DNA of 33,978 nucleotides from the NCBI GenBank assembly GCA_035516035.1, contig DATJAS010000105.1, positions 1-33,978 on the forward strand. Direction: 5' to 3'. The position numbers and the translations under genes were made by a program. This DNA comes from Fen-1273 sp035516035. GTDB lineage: Bacteria; Bacteroidota; Ignavibacteria; UBA10030; UBA6906. Below are positions 32,477-33,978 of this stretch, piece after piece. Within the stretch, counting starts at the first letter, position 1. The number at the start of each line of letters is the position of its first letter. The notes under the pieces are model-generated. The model was not told the origin of the DNA. It did not search any database and was given only the letters and a program-made list of their open reading frames with translations.

Positions 32477-33490
32477 ATGCGTTCACTTCTCGTCACGGGA
32501 GGCGCAGGGTTCATCGGGAGCAATTTCGTGCGCTACTACCTTGAGGTTCACGCAGGCTGCCGTGTCGTCAACTTCGACAAGCTGACGTACGCCGGGAACC
32601 TGGAGAGCCTCCGGGACATCGAGCACAATCCGCGGTATGTCTTCGTGCGGGGGGACGTCTGCGACAGGGAGGCAGTCCTGGCCGCCATGAAGAGCCACGA
32701 CGTCGATGCGGTCGTGCATTTTGCCGCCGAGTCGCACGTCGACAGGAGCATCCGGGGGGCGGCGGTCTTCGTGACCACAAACGTGCTCGGCACGCAGGTC
32801 ATGCTGGACGCGGCGCGCGAGCACGGCGTGAAGCGGTTCCTCCATGTCTCGACGGACGAAGTGTACGGGTCGCTTGGGGCTACGGGGAAGTTCACCGAAT
32901 CGACGCCCCTCCATCCCAACAGCCCGTATGCCGCGAGCAAGGCGGCGTCGGATCTCCTTGTGCTTGCGGCCGCGCACACGTTCTCCTTTCCCGCCGTGGT
33001 TACGCGCTGCTCGAACAATTACGGCCCGTACCAGTTCCCCGAAAAGCTCATCCCCCTCATGATCGCCAACGCGACCGACGGGAAGCCCCTCCCGGTGTAC
33101 GGCCAGGGTCTGAACGTGCGCGACTGGCTCTACGTGGGCGACCACTGCACGGCGCTCGACGCCGTCCTGGAGCGGGGAAGAACCGGGGAAGTCTACAACG
33201 TCGGTGGGAACAACGAGTGGCGGAACATCGATATCGTCCGGCTGCTCCTGGCCCGGCTCGGGAAACCCGAGTCGCTCATCGCGTACGTGAAGGACCGTCC
33301 CGGTCACGATCTCCGCTACGCCATCGACGCCGGGAAGATCATGAGAGAACTCTCCTGGGCGCCCTCGGTGACGTTTGAACAGGGGCTCGGAGAGACGGTG
33401 ACATGGTACGCTGCGCACGAAGACTGGTGGCGGCGCATCACGAGCGGCGCCTACCGTGAGTACTACAAGGAGATGTATGAAGATCGCTGA
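32477..33490 (+). CDS. rmlB: dTDP-glucose 4,6-dehydratase
   Basis: A 337-residue SDR dehydratase making dTDP-4-keto-6-deoxyglucose, the branch point to rhamnose and many amino-deoxy sugars. GGAGFIGSN is near residue 8; DKLTYAGNLESL and FAAESHVDRSI are RmlB signatures; the catalytic set is T126-D127-E128 (STDEVYG) with Y151 and K155 (YAASK). RCSNNYGPYQFPEKLIP and the NEWRNIDIV tail complete the match. ATG 32477 follows TGGAG at 32466-32470; TTG 32474 is one codon upstream. The gene follows the cupin by three bases and overlaps the exporter gene by 14 bases. RmlA and RmlD are not in the window. Confidence 0.96.
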   Translation: MRSLLVTGGAGFIGSNFVRYYLEVHAGCRVVNFDKLTYAGNLESLRDIEHNPRYVFVRGDVCDREAVLAAMKSHDVDAVVHFAAESHVDRSIRGAAVFVTTNVLGTQVMLDAAREHGVKRFLHVSTDEVYGSLGATGKFTESTPLHPNSPYAASKAASDLLVLAAAHTFSFPAVVTRCSNNYGPYQFPEKLIPLMIANATDGKPLPVYGQGLNVRDWLYVGDHCTALDAVLERGRTGEVYNVGGNNEWRNIDIVRLLLARLGKPESLIAYVKDRPGHDLRYAIDAGKIMRELSWAPSVTFEQGLGETVTWYAAHEDWWRRITSGAYREYYKEMYEDR

Positions 33491-33978
33491 CTGCACCACC
33501 CGCCTTGTGGCGGTGGCGTTCGCTGTCGCAGCGCTGCAGGGCGCAGAGGTTGTCCGGGCACAGACGCAGACGCAGGGACAGGCAAACCGGCCCGGGATGG
33601 ACTTTGACCTTCTTGGCGACAAGGATAAGAGCTCCACGCTTTCGGTCGTCCAGCCCAGAGGCCTCGCGCTTGAATCGGTCATCTCGCCGGACCGCTACTA
33701 CGTGGGTCCTTCGGATGGGTTCAGCGTGAGCGTGTGGTCGATCCCGCCGCTGACGTATCAGCTGACAGTGACCCCGGAAGGGACGCTGATCGTGCCGATG
33801 GTGGGGGAAATCCGCGTGGCCGGTCTGACGCTGAAGGCGGCGCGGGAAAAGACTCTGGAAGCTCTTCGCAGGACCTATCTTCGCAACGAGGTGACGATGA
33901 CACTCGTTACCCCGCGGCCGCTCCTGGTGTTTGTCCAGGGGCAGGTGCTGAACCCCGGCTCGTACACCATGGCGGCGT
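33477..33978 (+). CDS. polysaccharide export protein, Wza-like, 3' truncated by window
   Basis: The first 167 codons of an outer-membrane polysaccharide exporter; the frame is still open at the window edge. A signal peptide is visible (MKIADCTTRLVAVAFAVAAL, cleavage probably after VRA near residue 28), followed by a Gln-rich stretch. The Poly_export domain then begins: DRYYVGPSDGFSVSVWS, LTVTPEGTLIVPMVGEIRVA, and a following LVFVQGQVLNPGSY that starts an SLBB-type unit. No lipobox cysteine follows the hydrophobic core, so it is not a canonical Wza lipoprotein. ATG 33477 has AAGGAG at 33467-33472 and overlaps rmlB by 14 bases. A Wzc-like co-polymerase would be expected downstream. Confidence 0.9.
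   Translation, partial: MKIADCTTRLVAVAFAVAALQGAEVVRAQTQTQGQANRPGMDFDLLGDKDKSSTLSVVQPRGLALESVISPDRYYVGPSDGFSVSVWSIPPLTYQLTVTPEGTLIVPMVGEIRVAGLTLKAAREKTLEALRRTYLRNEVTMTLVTPRPLLVFVQGQVLNPGSYTMAA

Noticed and set aside
1..33978. CRISPR arrays, tRNA or rRNA genes, insertion sequences or transposase genes
   Set aside because: No spaced short repeats, cloverleaf-like or rRNA-like stretches, or transposase frames were seen on either strand.

Overview
The window is a GC-rich (by eye about two thirds G+C) stretch of bacterial DNA in which every gene I can support lies on the + strand. It reads as one very long, tightly packed locus for building and exporting a cell-surface or secreted polysaccharide, joined at its left end to a non-ribosomal peptide synthetase (NRPS) unit. 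A KdsD/KpsF isomerase (Kdo pathway), a Wzx flippase, a Wzy-type polymerase/ligase and a Wza-like exporter point to a Gram-negative host with an outer membrane. One promoter matches TAnnTTTG, the Bacteroidota-type -10 element, but most genes have Shine-Dalgarno sites. I would not name a phylum beyond a weak hint of the Bacteroidota/Chlorobiota side.

Layout. 1-5982: the 3' end of an NRPS gene (A-T), a complete C-A-T-TE NRPS and an Sfp-type phosphopantetheinyl transferase, with overlapping genes. 6081-13106: KdsD, a Wzx flippase, an unusual fusion of a Gfo/Idh/MocA oxidoreductase with a D-2-hydroxyacid dehydrogenase, an SDR epimerase and a GT-B-like transferase with a coiled-coil tail. 13140-19942: GT4, GT2, NodB deacetylase, two GT4s and the Wzy-type protein. 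19939-28618: SDR epimerase, a head-to-tail fused double GT4, a PaaK/CapK-like adenylate-forming enzyme, a second NodB deacetylase, a membrane GT2, a DegT-type aminotransferase and an SDR epimerase. 28686-31339: the initiating phosphoglycosyl transferase and a WbpM/PglF-like membrane 4,6-dehydratase. 31340-31496: a spacer with a dispersed-repeat-like element and a promoter. 31497-33978: a stand-alone receiver protein, an RmlC-like cupin, RmlB, and the start of a Wza-like exporter cut by the window edge.

How it fits together. NDP-sugars are made by the dehydratases, SDR epimerases, aminotransferase and oxidoreductases. The phosphoglycosyl transferase loads the first sugar on undecaprenyl phosphate, about eight glycosyltransferase domains extend it, and the deacetylases and perhaps the AMP-forming enzyme modify it. 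Wzx flips the unit, Wzy polymerises or ligates it and the Wza-like protein exports it. The NRPS and PPTase could make a separate small peptide or a peptide/aminoacyl decoration; the sequence does not decide this. The most unusual items are the dehydrogenase-dehydrogenase fusion, the gap-free tandem GT4, the cysteine in the thioesterase nucleophile position, and a receiver gene that appears to be transcribed leaderless.
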